A DNA stretch of 64,000 bases from Gordonibacter sp. Marseille-P4307 (lineage in GTDB: Bacteria; Actinomycetota; Coriobacteriia; Coriobacteriales; Eggerthellaceae): NCBI RefSeq assembly GCF_900604965.1, contig NZ_UWPD01000001.1:496001-560000 (forward strand). Reading direction: 5' to 3'. Under the pieces are notes generated by a model. The model was given only the letters and a program-made list of their open reading frames with translations, did not search any database and was not told the origin of the DNA. Each line of letters begins with the position of its first letter. Position 1 is the stretch's first letter. A program made the translations under genes and the position numbers. Positions 1 to 7,148 of the stretch are shown one piece after another.

Positions 1-2383
1 CAGAGCCGTACCACAGTACGGAATCCTCCAACTTGTAGCCGGGATTCACCGCACTGCCCTCGGGCTTGAGAAGCTCGGTATCCGTATCGCCAAGAAGCTC
101 GAGAAGCTTCTGCTGATACGTGGCCTGGTTTATTACGGTAGCAATTTCACCGCCGTTTTCATCTTTCTCGATCTTGAAAACTTCGGGCTTCGTCTTGAAC
201 ACGGAAGAGTCGGTGAAGGAACCGCCGTTCGCAGAGAACTTGACGGTGTACTTCTCGTCTTCCCACTGAGCATACAGGTCGACCTTCTGGTCGCCCTCCG
301 GAACACTGATCGCGGATTGAGCCACATATGCCACTCCGGATCCGTCGGGTTTCGTGTTCCACGACTTGAACTTCTTGCCCGGTTGCAAGAAATCGTTCCT
401 GGCTGCGACCACGCTCTCGAACGAAAGCGCTTCCGTTACTCTATCGGGCCTGTTGTCAGATACCGCATACGTCACATCAGACGAAGTGTTGCTGTGGTAC
501 ACAACCCCGTAGCTTGAGGCGTTGGCCTTCCATTTGGCGTAAACAACCATATCGGACTTGACGACATCGGCTTGAGGAGCGAACGGCTTCTCGACGCCGC
601 CGTCTTTATAGAACCAACCCAGGAAGTCGTAGCCGATTGCCACCGGCGTGTTCGGCACCGAAGCCGTTCCAGCCGCGGGAACCGCAGCGGGCAGAGAGTA
701 ACCCCTCATCGCCGTTGATTCGAGATCGGCCGTGGTTCCGTCTGCATAGGTGGCCGCAACCTTGCTGGCGGCGTCATCCGCATTCAGCTTGAAGGTAACC
801 TTCGCTGCGGGAACCCATACGTGCTTTTTGCCGTCGGATGAAGCGGTTGCCACTTTGTACGAATACGTAGCGCCGTTTTTGTTAATGGGCTGAAGTTCAT
901 TGACGGACGAATCGGCAAGCGTGAACAGCATAAGCTTCTCGCCGCCGTTTGCAGAACCGTTGGTGGGTATCGCACGGCCCGTATAGAAGCTCTCGGAATA
1001 CTTCACGAGATAGGATCCGCCAAGAACCACATAACCATCGGCCTTCGTAGACTGGGACAGGCCGTTATCCGCGTCCTTGGAAGCGGGGGACTCAACGCGG
1101 CTGTTCCCATTGAAAGTTATGGTGCCCTTGTCCTGGCTTCCGAAAAGCGATCCGCGATTCTTCCCATAGCCGATCATGGTCGAATCGTTGAAGACAACGT
1201 CTCCGGTGTTCACGTTAAGACCACCTGTAGGCGAACCCTGCAAGTCCAAAACAGAGTCGTTGAACGTAAACGGGTTCTTGCCGCCGCTGGTGTTAACCGA
1301 AATTCCAGCGGTACGGCCGCCAAGCGTCGTGATACGAGAGGAGCTGACCGTTCCGCCCGCGCAGAAGAAGGCGGGGCCACCGCCGAAGAACGAACGATAC
1401 GGGTCGACCGTGAACTCGGAGTTGTCCATCGTCAAAACGTTCACATAGTAACCGGAGTAGCCGGAAACCTTCAGCGAAGCGTTTTTGAGGGTGAGATCCG
1501 TCTGATCGAACCACGTTTTGCTTGAAGTGACGCTGACCGTCGCGTTCTCGAAAACGGTGGAGTCACTATAAAAACTTGTGTTGTAACCGCCGGTGGAAGT
1601 AATCTTCACGCTGTCCTTTGCGGCAGAGCCCTTAACCGCGCCGGCGAGGTGGATTCCGCGACTATCCTTAGCTGCGCCGTTGTTCGTAAACTCGTACACA
1701 CCGTCGGTGATAGTCGAACCGGCCTGAGCGGTAAGCGCAGTAGCGAAACCAGACATGCTGAGCTTGCCTCCGGGCGCGCACTTAAGCGTCGTGCCGCCGG
1801 GGAATACCAAGCCGTTCTTGCCGGTTCCGGTCATGGCAACGTCGCCCTCGATGATAAGCGTGACGCCTGCGGGAATGGTGATGGGGTCGGTAAGCCCGAA
1901 ATTACCCTTCACGTGAATGGTTCCGCCGTCCTTTACGGCAGCTATTCCCGCCTGCAAAGTTTCAAGAGCCTCGCTCTCGCTGTTGCCAGCGGCCGCATCA
2001 GAGCCGTTGGTCTTGTTGACCCAAACCTCGGCAAGCGACTTAGCAGCGGGAGGCGCCGACACTGCGGCTTCCCCGCTCTGCGCCGCCATCGTGCCGCCGA
2101 CGGCGGGGGAACCCGGAGCGGATGCCGAATCGGAAGCGCTTGCAGTATCCACAGGATTAGCTTGGATACCTGCGCTTACAGCATCACCCCCCATTGAAGC
2201 GTCGGGATCACTCGATGCGGCCGGCGTTGCGGCGGGCGTCGAGGCATCAGGCGCGGCGGGCTCGTTCGTTTCGCCCTGGCCGAATGCGCCTGTGGGGAAC
2301 ATGAGCAAAGCAAGAGTTATCGACAAGAATGCCGAAAGCGCCTTCTTCGACCACGTTGAACCCGAAGATCTCGGTTGGTCCAT
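1..2383 (-). CDS. Secreted surface protein with InlB-type (Flg_new) repeats, 3' end outside window
   Basis: The frame is open from an ATG at 2383 (SD AAGGAGAG just upstream) to the window edge, about 794 codons, so the C-terminus is missing. The N-terminus is a signal peptide (basic TWSKK, then a hydrophobic run ending near AFG). A low-complexity Ala/Pro/Ser linker follows (residues about 30-120). Next comes a Gly/Thr/Ser-rich stretch reading like a right-handed beta-helix (about 120-450), with repeated short hydrophobic rungs such as ITIPAGVTLIIEGDV. Then come at least two Listeria-Bacteroides (Flg_new/InlB B) repeats ending in VVYAKW and VDLYAQW (about 600-710). By family these are extracellular adhesin or stalk modules. 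The function and wall anchor cannot be seen. The position beside tRNA and decayed surface-protein fragments suggests a variable locus. Confidence 0.8.
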   Translation of the reverse strand, partial: MDQPRSSGSTWSKKALSAFLSITLALLMFPTGAFGQGETNEPAAPDASTPAATPAASSDPDASMGGDAVSAGIQANPVDTASASDSASAPGSPAVGGTMAAQSGEAAVSAPPAAKSLAEVWVNKTNGSDAAAGNSESEALETLQAGIAAVKDGGTIHVKGNFGLTDPITIPAGVTLIIEGDVAMTGTGKNGLVFPGGTTLKCAPGGKLSMSGFATALTAQAGSTITDGVYEFTNNGAAKDSRGIHLAGAVKGSAAKDSVKITSTGGYNTSFYSDSTVFENATVSVTSSKTWFDQTDLTLKNASLKVSGYSGYYVNVLTMDNSEFTVDPYRSFFGGGPAFFCAGGTVSSSRITTLGGRTAGISVNTSGGKNPFTFNDSVLDLQGSPTGGLNVNTGDVVFNDSTMIGYGKNRGSLFGSQDKGTITFNGNSRVESPASKDADNGLSQSTKADGYVVLGGSYLVKYSESFYTGRAIPTNGSANGGEKLMLFTLADSSVNELQPINKNGATYSYKVATASSDGKKHVWVPAAKVTFKLNADDAASKVAATYADGTTADLESTAMRGYSLPAAVPAAGTASVPNTPVAIGYDFLGWFYKDGGVEKPFAPQADVVKSDMVVYAKWKANASSYGVVYHSNTSSDVTYAVSDNRPDRVTEALSFESVVAARNDFLQPGKKFKSWNTKPDGSGVAYVAQSAISVPEGDQKVDLYAQWEDEKYTVKFSANGGSFTDSSVFKTKPEVFKIEKDENGGEIATVINQATYQQKLLELLGDTDTELLKPEGSAVNPGYKLEDSVLWYGS

Positions 2384-2537
2384 GCTCTCTCCTTCCGATA
2401 AAAATCGATGCTGACTACCGATTAACCTCTGACTACATTCCTAGATTAAAAAAGTAATCTCCCCCTTATAGCATTCCTCTCGAAAAATAATCAGGAGAGC
2501 AGGCTGAATTATACAATTGAAATAGATGTGGAGACGT

Positions 2538-2573
2538 AAAGAAAAAGCACCCTGCCTGGTGAAAGGAGGATGC
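2538..2573 (-). terminator. Degenerate tRNA-type terminator
   Basis: On the minus strand a G-U tolerant stem (GCATCCTCC pairing with GCCAGG-type bases) is followed by TTTTTCTTT. It sits just 3' of the tRNA fragment at 2587, in the same arrangement as the intact tRNA-Ser and terminator at 4331-4471. Confidence 0.4.
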
Positions 2574-2580
2574 CTGTAAT

Positions 2581-2613
2581 TCAAAGTGGCGGAGGATGAG
2601 GGATTCGAACCCT
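2581..2613 (-). repeat. Direct repeat copy 1 (tRNA 3'-end, att-like)
   Basis: 33 bp matching 4374-4406 with two mismatches. It covers the acceptor 3' strand, T arm and a few downstream bases of a tRNA-Ser-type gene. The pair brackets the G+C-rich CWB2 islet, as attL/attR repeats of a tRNA-targeting element would. No integrase lies between them. Confidence 0.55.
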
Positions 2614-2630
2614 CTGGTAAAACCATCTTT
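2587..2630 (-). pseudogene. Truncated tRNA 3' half (Ser/Leu-like)
   Basis: Read on the minus strand, this has an encoded CCA, a discriminator G, the acceptor strand ATCCTCC, a perfect T arm (GAGGG-TTCGAAT-CCCTC) and a possible short variable arm (TGG-TTTT-ACCA). Further 5', no anticodon stem, D arm or 5' acceptor GGAGGAT can be found; the sequence becomes AT-rich and then joins the CWB2 islet. It is best read as a tRNA remnant or attachment-site scar. It is not identical to either intact tRNA-Ser nearby, so its parent may be another class II tRNA elsewhere. Confidence 0.6.
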
Positions 2631-2697
2631 GAACTTGCTATATTTATTAGTAACTCACATAGATCATGCTTTTTCTGTCCTGGCGCCGAGAAAGTGA

Positions 2698-2788
2698 GGC
2701 GGGTCGGCCACCGGGATCTTTCGAATTCCCGGAATGTCCGACCCGCCGGCAAGGTCGCTCGGGGCCGCCCCGCAAGGGCACGGCCCCG
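2698..2788 (-). terminator. Tandem G+C-rich hairpins after CWB2 gene
   Basis: Two stem-loops lie downstream of the CWB2 stop codon. GGCGGGTCGG pairs with CCGACCCGCC (2698-2747, with a nested CCGGGA/TCCCGG stem), and CGGGGCCG pairs with CGGCCCCG (2760-2788). T-tracts are weak, so these may act as mRNA 3'-end stabilisers rather than strong intrinsic terminators. Confidence 0.45.
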
Positions 2789-2797
2789 CTGCAAAAC

Positions 2798-3874
2798 TTA
2801 GCCTACCTCCGTCCGCTTCGACCCCGGGGTCGCCATCATGGCCTCGGTGGAGAGGGCTGCGGGGCCGCCGAAGATCCAGCCGTCGCACTCCTTCCAATCC
2901 GGGGTGCCCCAGCCGGCGGAGGCCACCTCGAGGACGGCCGAGGTGTCGTGGTCAGTGGCAAGGAGCAGCACCGACCCGCACCGGCCGCAGAGCGCCGCGC
3001 CCGTCAGGGCGTCGTACCAGCTCGAAGCCGTCGCCACCCCCATGCCGCTCCTCGAGGAGCCGTTAGCGAGGGCCCATTGCGCGAACAGCCTCGAGGTGTC
3101 GACCGAGTCGACCCCGCCCGCGCGGGTGAGGGGGCGTCCCCCCAGCTGGGACTCCGCCGACTCCGGGACGGCCTCCCGGCCGCCCATGATCACGACCCAC
3201 CTGTCCGCGACCTCGGCGAGCGCGGCGTCCGACAGGGAGCCGTCGGGGCCGGTGAGGAGCACGGGGCAGCCGTTCGCGTAGGCGTAGGGCGCGGCGGCGA
3301 GGGCGTCCTGGAACGTCGATGCGGTGGCGACGAGAACCTTGCGGCCCCCGTGCCCCAGTTCCCGCGACACGGCGACCGACGTCTCCGCGGCGTCCTGCCC
3401 GAACACGCGCCGGAGCTCGGCGCCGGACCTGCCGGCGATCTGCACGGCGGCGGCCTCGGACACGGCGGCCTCGCCGCCCACGACGATCACCTTCGAGGGC
3501 CGGAGCCTGTCGAGCTGCGCCAGCGTCTGCTCGGGGACGCCGTCCCTGTGCGAGAGCAGGACGGGCGCGCCCTCCCTCCCTGCGAGCGGGGCGGCGGACA
3601 GGGCGTCGTGCCAGCTCTCGTCGGTCGCCACCACGACCGTGCCACCCTGCTCGGCCCAGCCCCTGCCGCTCGACACGATGGCCGCCATCGTGTCGAGCGC
3701 GGTGTCCCCGGCCAGGCGGGGCCAGCCCGGCTCCAGTTTCCAAGCGGCGCCCGCATCCCCCGGCCCGGGCTCGGGCAGCGGCTGTGGCGGGGCCTCCCCG
3801 GCGAACGCGGCGCCGGCTCCCAGGAGCGAGACGCACAGGGCGAGCCCGGCGGCTATAGAAGTGGTTTTCCTCAT
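2798..3874 (-). CDS. Secreted cell-wall-binding repeat 2 (CWB2) protein
   Basis: The start is the ATG at 3874, chosen because AAGGAGATGTGACG precedes it and a signal peptide follows at once (MRKTTSIAAGLALCVSLL, cleavage near AFA-GEA). The mature 330 residues hold about three degenerate CWB2 units (PF04122 type). Each has an A-T-x-x-x-x-x-D-A-L motif (ESWHDALSAAPLA, TFQDALAAAPYA, SWYDALTGAALC) followed later by a VVVGG or IMGG turn and an alternating hydrophobic strand. The family binds anionic wall polymers non-covalently. No catalytic or other functional domain is attached, so the protein is essentially a wall-binding module. Its G+C is strikingly higher than that of the neighbours, and with the flanking tRNA-type repeats this suggests acquisition by transfer. 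Confidence 0.8.
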   Translation of the reverse strand: MRKTTSIAAGLALCVSLLGAGAAFAGEAPPQPLPEPGPGDAGAAWKLEPGWPRLAGDTALDTMAAIVSSGRGWAEQGGTVVVATDESWHDALSAAPLAGREGAPVLLSHRDGVPEQTLAQLDRLRPSKVIVVGGEAAVSEAAAVQIAGRSGAELRRVFGQDAAETSVAVSRELGHGGRKVLVATASTFQDALAAAPYAYANGCPVLLTGPDGSLSDAALAEVADRWVVIMGGREAVPESAESQLGGRPLTRAGGVDSVDTSRLFAQWALANGSSRSGMGVATASSWYDALTGAALCGRCGSVLLLATDHDTSAVLEVASAGWGTPDWKECDGWIFGGPAALSTEAMMATPGSKRTEVG

Positions 3875-3900
3875 CGTCACATCTCCTTTCCGGCGAGCCG

Positions 3901-4062
3901 TCACCAGACCGCCTTGTTGAGCGATTCCTCGACCTCTCGCGACAGGGCGGCGGTTCCACCGAAGATGTAGCCCTGCCCGATCAACGAGCGGTTCCTCTTC
4001 ACGAATGATACTAGATCGGCCGAGTTTCCCGTAGCCGTCAGGATCAGAGGGGCCAGGTATGC
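3901..4062 (-). pseudogene. C-terminal fragment of a second CWB2 protein
   Basis: About 53 codons read AYLAPLILTATGNSADLVSF, then a YIFGGTAALS turn typical of CWB2 repeats, ending in a TGA at 3901-3903. An in-frame TGA lies just upstream and there is no start codon, so only the last repeat of a lost gene remains. It sits directly upstream of the intact CWB2 gene, which suggests an original tandem pair or a recombination scar. Confidence 0.6.
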
Positions 4063-4330
4063 CCGATGACGTCAGGAGCTGAGGGGTTTGTGCTGTTCAT
4101 GTGGATCGTGATCATACTCGTCTGGGTGGGCGCGGTTGCAATCTGCACGTCCTCCCAAGTCGCTCTCGTGGTTCGATCCATCCAGATATGCCTGTACACG
4201 TACCTGGCCCCCATCCCGTCCGCCACCATTGCCTCAGATGCGCTCACACCTAAGTCACATAAGTTTTCTGATCCATAACGGATTCACATCGATTGCGGCA
4301 ATTACGGTCGGTTACGAGAAAGTTGCGCGC
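4063..4330. other. No recognisable gene
   Basis: Short open frames exist on both strands but none has a recognisable domain, convincing SD or family resemblance. This is probably eroded sequence between the CWB2 remnant and the tRNA-Ser terminator. Confidence 0.4.
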
Positions 4331-4369
4331 AAAGAAAAATGCATCTCGCTGGTGGGAGCGAGATGCATT
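4331..4369 (-). terminator. Intrinsic terminator of tRNA-Ser(CGA)
   Basis: On the minus strand a perfect 13-bp stem (AATGCATCTCGCT / AGCGAGATGCATT) is followed by TTTTTCTTT, directly downstream of the tRNA-Ser 3' end. Confidence 0.85.
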
Positions 4370-4373
4370 GAAT

Positions 4374-4406
4374 TCGAAGTGGCGGAGGAGGAGGGATTCG
4401 AACCCT
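4374..4406 (-). repeat. Direct repeat copy 2 (3' end of tRNA-Ser)
   Basis: Partner of 2581-2613 with two mismatches; it includes the acceptor and T arm of the intact tRNA-Ser(CGA). Confidence 0.55.
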
Positions 4407-4471
4407 CGTTACCCTTAAAAAGGTAAAACAGTTTTCGAGACTGCCGCATTCAACCGCTCTGCCACCCCTCC
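4380..4471 (-). tRNA. tRNA-Ser (anticodon CGA)
   Basis: 92 nt. The acceptor GGAGGGG pairs with CTCCTCC, the discriminator is G and CCA is encoded. The anticodon stem-loop is CAGT-CTCGAAA-ACTG, giving CGA. A long class II variable arm (TTACC/GGTAA) and the T arm GAGGG-TTCGAAT-CCCTC are present. It is followed by its own terminator. Confidence 0.95.
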
Positions 4472-4563
4472 GCGTGGGTGCGGCCAGCTGGTCTCAATAC
4501 CGGCCGTCGGACATGCGTCCAAGCGTTTGTCGAAGACTGCCGCCTGTAGGCGATCACGTAAAG

Positions 4564-4655
4564 TGGCGGAGAGATGGGGATTCGAACCCCAGATACGCTT
4601 TTGACGTATACACGATTTCCAATCGTGCTCCTTCGGCCAGCTCGGACATCTCTCC
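4564..4655 (-). tRNA. tRNA-Ser (anticodon GGA)
   Basis: 92 nt, class II. The acceptor is GGAGAGA/TCTCTCC with encoded CCA. The anticodon stem CACGA closes loop TTGGAAA, giving GGA. The variable arm is TACGTC..GCGTA and the T arm is GGGG-TTCGAAT-CCCC. It lies upstream of and in the same orientation as tRNA-Ser(CGA). Confidence 0.95.
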
Positions 4656-4822
4656 GCGTCTCCGACTGACTGCACCTCTGGGATGCAGCAGGTAGGTAGT
4701 ATACAACAGCTTTTCGGTGGTCACAAGAGTGCAGAACGCTATTCGCACAAGGGACGCGAGCCTTATCGGATCGCACCCCTTGAAGCAGAACAACCGCGAA
4801 ACAAACCCTGCGACAAAGCTCA

Positions 4823-5053
4823 CTACTTCGCTGCGCGACGCTTCCTCAGCGCGAAGGCAAGAGTCCCCGAGGAAACCAGAGCGAGGCCCGCGACAACCGC
4901 AGCAATCACGAACGCATCGCCCGTTATCGGCAGCTTCGCAGGAAAGGAAGCCTTAACGGCGGTATCGGCCTGCGCCTTGTCGGTGGTCGGTACGACACGA
5001 GCGGCGCTGTCCGCCGGTGCCGAGGAATTCAGTATCTCGTAAGCAACGAGTAC
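4823..5053 (-). pseudogene. Orphan LPXTG sorting signal (C-terminal remnant of wall-anchored protein)
   Basis: The frame ends at TAG 4823-4825 and reads TVLVAYEILNSSAPADSAAR, then a linker, LPITGD, about 22 hydrophobic residues and a final RKRRAAK. This is a textbook sortase sorting signal. No ATG/GTG/TTG start with an SD precedes it; going upstream the frame runs out of phase into the 3' end of the ABC ATPase gene. I read it as the tail of a surface protein whose body was deleted. Confidence 0.65.
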
Positions 5054-5865
5054 CGTCCTTGCATGTGCGTTACGAAAACAGATAGATCGAACAGGTCGCT
5101 CATCATACGATCCGTAAGTATCTCCTCTTTAGCGCCGTCGGCGAACACCCGCCCGTTCTTCAAAGCGATAACCCGCTCGATTTCGGGAACGATATCGTCC
5201 AGATAGTGCGTAACCAGCACCAGGGGCTTCCCCGCTTGCACGATGCGCCGCATAGCGTGCCTCACGTAATGCATGCCCTCGGGATCAAGTCCCGTGCACG
5301 GCTCATCGAAGCACAGGGCAGTAGGGTCGCCCACCAGGGCCCGGGCAATAAGAACACGGCGTGCTTGACCGGTGGACAGCGTCAACATGTCCCGTTTGGC
5401 AAGATCTGCGATCCCGATCTGCTCCATACAGATTCGAGCGATCTTCCGAGCGCGGGCAACCTCGCACGCATCCATGCGAGGACGCAAGCCCAGCGTTCCC
5501 TCCACCCCGCCGGCAACGATATCGAGAACAGGCAGATGAACGGCCGCTTCTTCCTGCATACCCGTCGACACCACGCCGACAAGCGAGCGGATTTCGGAAA
5601 GCGTTATGCGCGGACACCCCCGGAATACAACAGGGGGACGATCCCGATGCAGGGGGAGCAACGTGCGCGCGATAAGCCCGACAAACGTGGACTTTCCCGA
5701 GCCGTTCGGCCCGATTACCGCCACCGACTCCCCCTCGGCGAGCTGGAGGGAATCGATGGACAAGATGGGATGTCCCGCACGTTGAACCACCGCGTCTTTT
5801 ATGGAAACGAAAGGTGCGGGAGAGAGAAGCTCCCCCGCACCTTGAATATCGATAGCGCTCGCCAC
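5029..5865 (-). CDS. ABC transporter ATP-binding protein
   Basis: 278 aa with a GTG start at 5865, 8 bp after the foldase stop. It has Walker A GPNGSGKST (about residue 53), an ABC signature in the variant form LSTGQ (about 171), Walker B ALCFDEP and the switch histidine in LVTHYLDD. The C-terminal segment MQGRYSLL resembles the short tails of stand-alone ModC/YlmA-like ATPases. No permease is adjacent, so the substrate is unknown. A hairpin with a T-rich tail (5805-5841) lies inside the first 20 codons. The conserved VSIKDAVV strand follows it, so the upstream start seems needed. Confidence 0.85.
   Translation of the reverse strand: MASAIDIQGAGELLSPAPFVSIKDAVVQRAGHPILSIDSLQLAEGESVAVIGPNGSGKSTFVGLIARTLLPLHRDRPPVVFRGCPRITLSEIRSLVGVVSTGMQEEAAVHLPVLDIVAGGVEGTLGLRPRMDACEVARARKIARICMEQIGIADLAKRDMLTLSTGQARRVLIARALVGDPTALCFDEPCTGLDPEGMHYVRHAMRRIVQAGKPLVLVTHYLDDIVPEIERVIALKNGRVFADGAKEEILTDRMMSDLFDLSVFVTHMQGRYSLLTRY
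5805..5841 (-). terminator. Terminator-like hairpin inside ABC ATPase 5' end
   Basis: On the minus strand GGTGCGGG pairs with CCCGCACC and is followed by TTTCGTTT. It lies about 8-20 codons into the ATPase frame and 33 bp after the upstream foldase gene, so it could end foldase transcripts or attenuate ATPase expression. Confidence 0.45.
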
Positions 5866-5873
5866 GTTCCGGA

Positions 5874-6980
5874 CTACGAATTGGAAGCTGGCTTCTCGGA
5901 GTCGGAGGACGCGCCCGGCGCCGGCGAGGTGGAATTGCTAGGGTACTTGCTCATATCGATATCGTAGGACAGGCCCTTGGGCATGTCGGCCACCTCGATA
6001 GTCGCCTTCTCCTTCTGCTGCGCGATCCAATCGGAGAACGCAGACTGCGACTTCTTCGAAAGAGACATGCGCACGATGGCATCAAGCATGTCGGAGGGTA
6101 TCTGATCGATGCTGGTGATCTCGGAAGGGGCCTCCCAAATATCGGTGCACTTGATGATGTGAATGCCGAACTTGCTGGTTACCAGATCGCTTATCTGGCC
6201 TTTTTCAAGCGAACCCAGAGCCGTAGTATATTCGGAAACGAAACTGGACACCTTGTCCCAACCAACATCGCCACCGTTTGCAGCCGAGCCTCTGTCGGTT
6301 GAATCCTGCTTGGCCGCCTCTTCGAACGAAAGGACCCCCGATTTAAGCTGATCAAGAACTTTCTGGGCCTTTTCGGTGTCGTCGGAGGCGAACAGGATGT
6401 GGGAAGACCTCTTCGACCCGCTTAGAATCGAAGCGTACTGCTTGGCGTACTCAAGCTTCTCGTCGTCGGTAACCTCGACGCTTTCGGCAAGCTTGCGCTG
6501 GACATTGGTCTTCAAAATGGACGAGGTGATGGTGTCGCGATAGTCGTCCTCAGAGAACCCGGAGGAAGCCAGTGCCGACTCCCAAGCTTCATCGGAATCA
6601 TAATTGGCCCTCATCTGCTCGATGTAAGAGTCGACCTCGGAATCCTCAACGGAGATTCCCAGTTCAGCGGCACCACTTTTCACCAGCTCCTGCTCGACGT
6701 AAGCGTCGATCATCTGCTGACGGATGGTTTCGGGGGTCATGCCGTACTGCGCAAGCCACTGGCCCCAGGCAGAATCTTCAAGCAGACCGTAGCCATCGCG
6801 GATCGATTGGATCTGCGAAGTGATCTCGCCCTCGCTTAGCGTCGCGCCGTTGATGGTAACCGCGGTTTGGGCGCTGGGATCGGCTGTGGAGTTCGAACCG
6901 GAACAACCAGCAAGACCAAGGGCTCCAGCTACAACGAACGTCGCTGCAACGGCCATCTTCGCAAATTTCTTCTTCAGCAT
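5874..6980 (-). CDS. PrsA/SurA-type lipoprotein peptidyl-prolyl isomerase
   Basis: 368 aa from the ATG at 6980 (SD AAAGGTG); upstream in-frame starts would bury the signal peptide. The lipoprotein signal is MLKKKFAKM plus a hydrophobic run, with lipobox LAGC. Residues about 45-170 are a SurA_N-like helical chaperone region. Residues about 190-285 form a parvulin rotamase domain (SSHILFA, GGDVGWDKVSSF, KFGIHIIKC). The Ser/Pro/Lys tail is disordered. By family it catalyses prolyl isomerisation and helps secreted proteins fold outside the membrane. It probably has its own promoter, because typA upstream ends in a terminator. Confidence 0.85.
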   Translation of the reverse strand: MLKKKFAKMAVAATFVVAGALGLAGCSGSNSTADPSAQTAVTINGATLSEGEITSQIQSIRDGYGLLEDSAWGQWLAQYGMTPETIRQQMIDAYVEQELVKSGAAELGISVEDSEVDSYIEQMRANYDSDEAWESALASSGFSEDDYRDTITSSILKTNVQRKLAESVEVTDDEKLEYAKQYASILSGSKRSSHILFASDDTEKAQKVLDQLKSGVLSFEEAAKQDSTDRGSAANGGDVGWDKVSSFVSEYTTALGSLEKGQISDLVTSKFGIHIIKCTDIWEAPSEITSIDQIPSDMLDAIVRMSLSKKSQSAFSDWIAQQKEKATIEVADMPKGLSYDIDMSKYPSNSTSPAPGASSDSEKPASNS

Positions 6981-7107
6981 ATTCACCTTTTCTATCTGCC
7001 AGCGCATTCGCAAAGGAGCGCATGAACATACCCGCCCATTATCGCATTCATCTTGGCGGTCGATAATGCGTGCACAATAAGGACACTGATAGTTCACGAT
7101 GGTTATC

Positions 7108-7140
7108 AAAATAATAGGGGCCTCTGGTACCGGAGGCCCC
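7108..7140 (-). terminator. Terminator after typA
   Basis: On the minus strand GGGGCCTC pairs with GAGGCCCC around a CGGTACCA loop, followed by TATTATTTT. It lies 8 bp past the typA stop. Confidence 0.85.
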
Positions 7141-7148
7141 CGACTTCC

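Noticed and set aside
2587-2641. tmRNA or tRNA-Sec 3' end
   Set aside because: Only the T arm and acceptor strand are present; there is no matching 5' part, and the anticodon-like TTCA is not in a paired stem.
2666-3970. Long plus-strand reading frame of 434 codons across the CWB2 region
   Set aside because: It is an antisense by-product of very high G+C; the minus-strand CWB2 frame has a signal peptide and SD, while the plus frame has no recognisable domain.
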